This document shows positions 63,001 through 64,000 of a DNA stretch of 64,000 nucleotides, piece after piece. The translations under genes and the position numbers were made by a program. Below the pieces are notes generated by a model. The model was not told the origin of the DNA. It saw nothing but the letters and a program-made list of their open reading frames with translations, and ran no database searches. This DNA comes from Scenedesmus sp. ARA3 (lineage: Eukaryota > Chlorophyta > Chlorophyceae > Sphaeropleales > Scenedesmaceae). Within the stretch, counting starts at the first letter, position 1. Every line of letters starts with the position of its first letter. The DNA lies in assembly GCA_004335835.1 (NCBI GenBank), contig RWJK01000378.1, forward strand, positions 1-64,000, written 5' to 3'.

Positions 63001-64000
63001 ATGGCGCAGCCGCAGCAGGAGCTTGCAATGGACAGGCCGCTCAAGCTAGGATCCACTTTAGCAGGCGAGGGGAACACAGTGGATGCCTACTTTACCTTCA
63101 AGTACGACTTCCAGCCGGAGGGCATGCAGCGAGCAGAGCAGGCTGACCTACTGCTGTTTGGCGAGCAGCAAGAGCAGGTAGGTTACGTCAAGGCACGGCA
63201 TGGGCTGCAGCCTACTGTAATATTATAGTTAAGAAGGTGTTTAGAAAGCTTGTGCGGTTCCTGCAGGTCAAGCTTATCCCCGAACTGGCAGAGGGCGATG
63301 CAACGTTCCATTACGAGGGCACTGTAGAGACGCTGAAGGTGGCAGAGGGAGCCGATCTCGATTGTGTTGCCGTGTTTGACGGCAAGGAGTGGACGCTGCA
63401 GCGGCTGACTGGCCACCTGTTTTGCAAGTGAGAGTGCTGCTGCAGGAGAAGTTGCAGCAGTCTGACTGACTGGCTGGTTGCATGAACCTTGACCATGCAA
63501 CACTGGTGTATGAGGCAGCTCACTTGCCTTGTTGGTGGTGCTGCCCAGCTAGCTTGCCTGCCTTGTTTTTGCAGCCCTGTGCCAACAAGCACTCGGTCAC
63601 TGAGTGCTGCATGCCGCCATGACTCCTGATGCAGCGTATATGCCAACATAGACTTCAAGAGTGTCCTGAACCTTGATGCCCTCTGCGTGACACACATTAA
63701 CAGTCAACTGCTGCTGCTGAACACTTCTTGTGTGCGTATCCTGCTGGCTCCTGCCCTGCTTGCAGGCACAGGCCAGGCGTACCGCAGATAGTGGGCTACA
63801 ATGTGCCAGAGCCAGAGCCAGGAGCAGCAGAATACGGCCTTACTGCTGCTGCAGCAGAGCACGGAGGCGAGCATGGCAGCCAGCAGCAGCAGCAGCAGAC
63901 GTTTGCAGGTGAAGAAACAGAGGAGGAGCATGAGATAGACCCAGACCTCAACGATGCTCTGGATGAAGCACTGTTTGCAGCAGATGAGCAGCCAATGGAA
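63001..64000 (+). CDS. EAF-family RNA polymerase II elongation cofactor (partial, 3' end beyond window)
   Basis: Exons 63001-63177, 63267-63427, 63766 to the edge, in phase. The N-terminal domain MDRPLKLGSTLAGEGN, TFKYDFQPEGM and DLDCVAVFDGKEWTLQRLTG follows the EAF (ELL-associated factor) pattern: a basic entry, the YDF-P core, and a late FDG-WTLERL-type strand. EAF proteins bind ELL and stimulate transcription elongation in the nucleus. The third exon is acidic and Glu/Asp-rich (EETEEEHEIDPDLNDALDEA), like the transactivating C-terminus of animal EAFs. The start at 63001 gives MAQPQQELAMDRPLKLG; the internal Met at codon 10 is an alternative. The assignment is by eye from conserved positions. 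Confidence 0.75.

Overview
The window is nuclear DNA from a green alga, most likely a core chlorophyte (Chlorophyceae). It has intron-dense genes with GT..AG introns, very heavy CAG/CTG triplet content, Ala/Gln/Ser-rich proteins, and TGTAA poly(A) signals just behind some stop codons. Gene families include a plant-type ATM kinase, a C1A protease/LysM/LRR protein, a GH1 enzyme and algal SGNH proteins. There is no sign of bacterial or organellar DNA, and I saw no RNA genes.

Layout. (1) 1-21455, minus strand: nearly all of an ATM/Tel1 kinase gene. I could chain 25 exons in one uninterrupted frame, from an N-terminal TAN-like motif to the middle of the kinase domain, which runs off the left edge. 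(2) 22785-34806, plus strand: an 18-exon gene for a secreted fusion of a papain-like (C1A) protease, a LysM-like region and two leucine-rich-repeat arrays. It diverges from ATM. (3) 35916-40881, minus: a membrane-anchored GH1 beta-glucosidase-like enzyme with an altered acid/base site. (4) 41350-43278, plus: a short-chain dehydrogenase resembling 1-acyl-DHAP reductase, divergent from GH1 across less than 500 bp. (5) 45358-52356, plus: a transportin-3/importin-13-like karyopherin. (6) 54257-56209, plus: a small secreted, probably GPI-anchored protein with a Reeler-like body. (7) 57804-62051, plus: a secreted SGNH/GDSL-type hydrolase. (8) 63001 to the right edge, plus: an EAF-family transcription elongation cofactor, cut by the window end. 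These look like independent housekeeping and cell-surface genes, not a functional cluster.

The most unusual signal is structural. In most of these genes, short stretches that straddle a splice junction (exon edge plus neighbouring intron) are present in 2 to 7 tandem, diverged copies inside the intron. Copies of donor edges lie downstream of the real donor, and copies of acceptor edges lie upstream of the real acceptor. I counted about twenty such arrays. The real exons chain in phase without any of the copies, so the copies are dispensable pseudo-exon edges, but many keep usable splice sites. CTG triplet tracts also sit preferentially at the 3' ends of introns, directly before the CAG acceptor. 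The C1A-LysM-LRR gene largely lacks both features and stands out as a compositional island.
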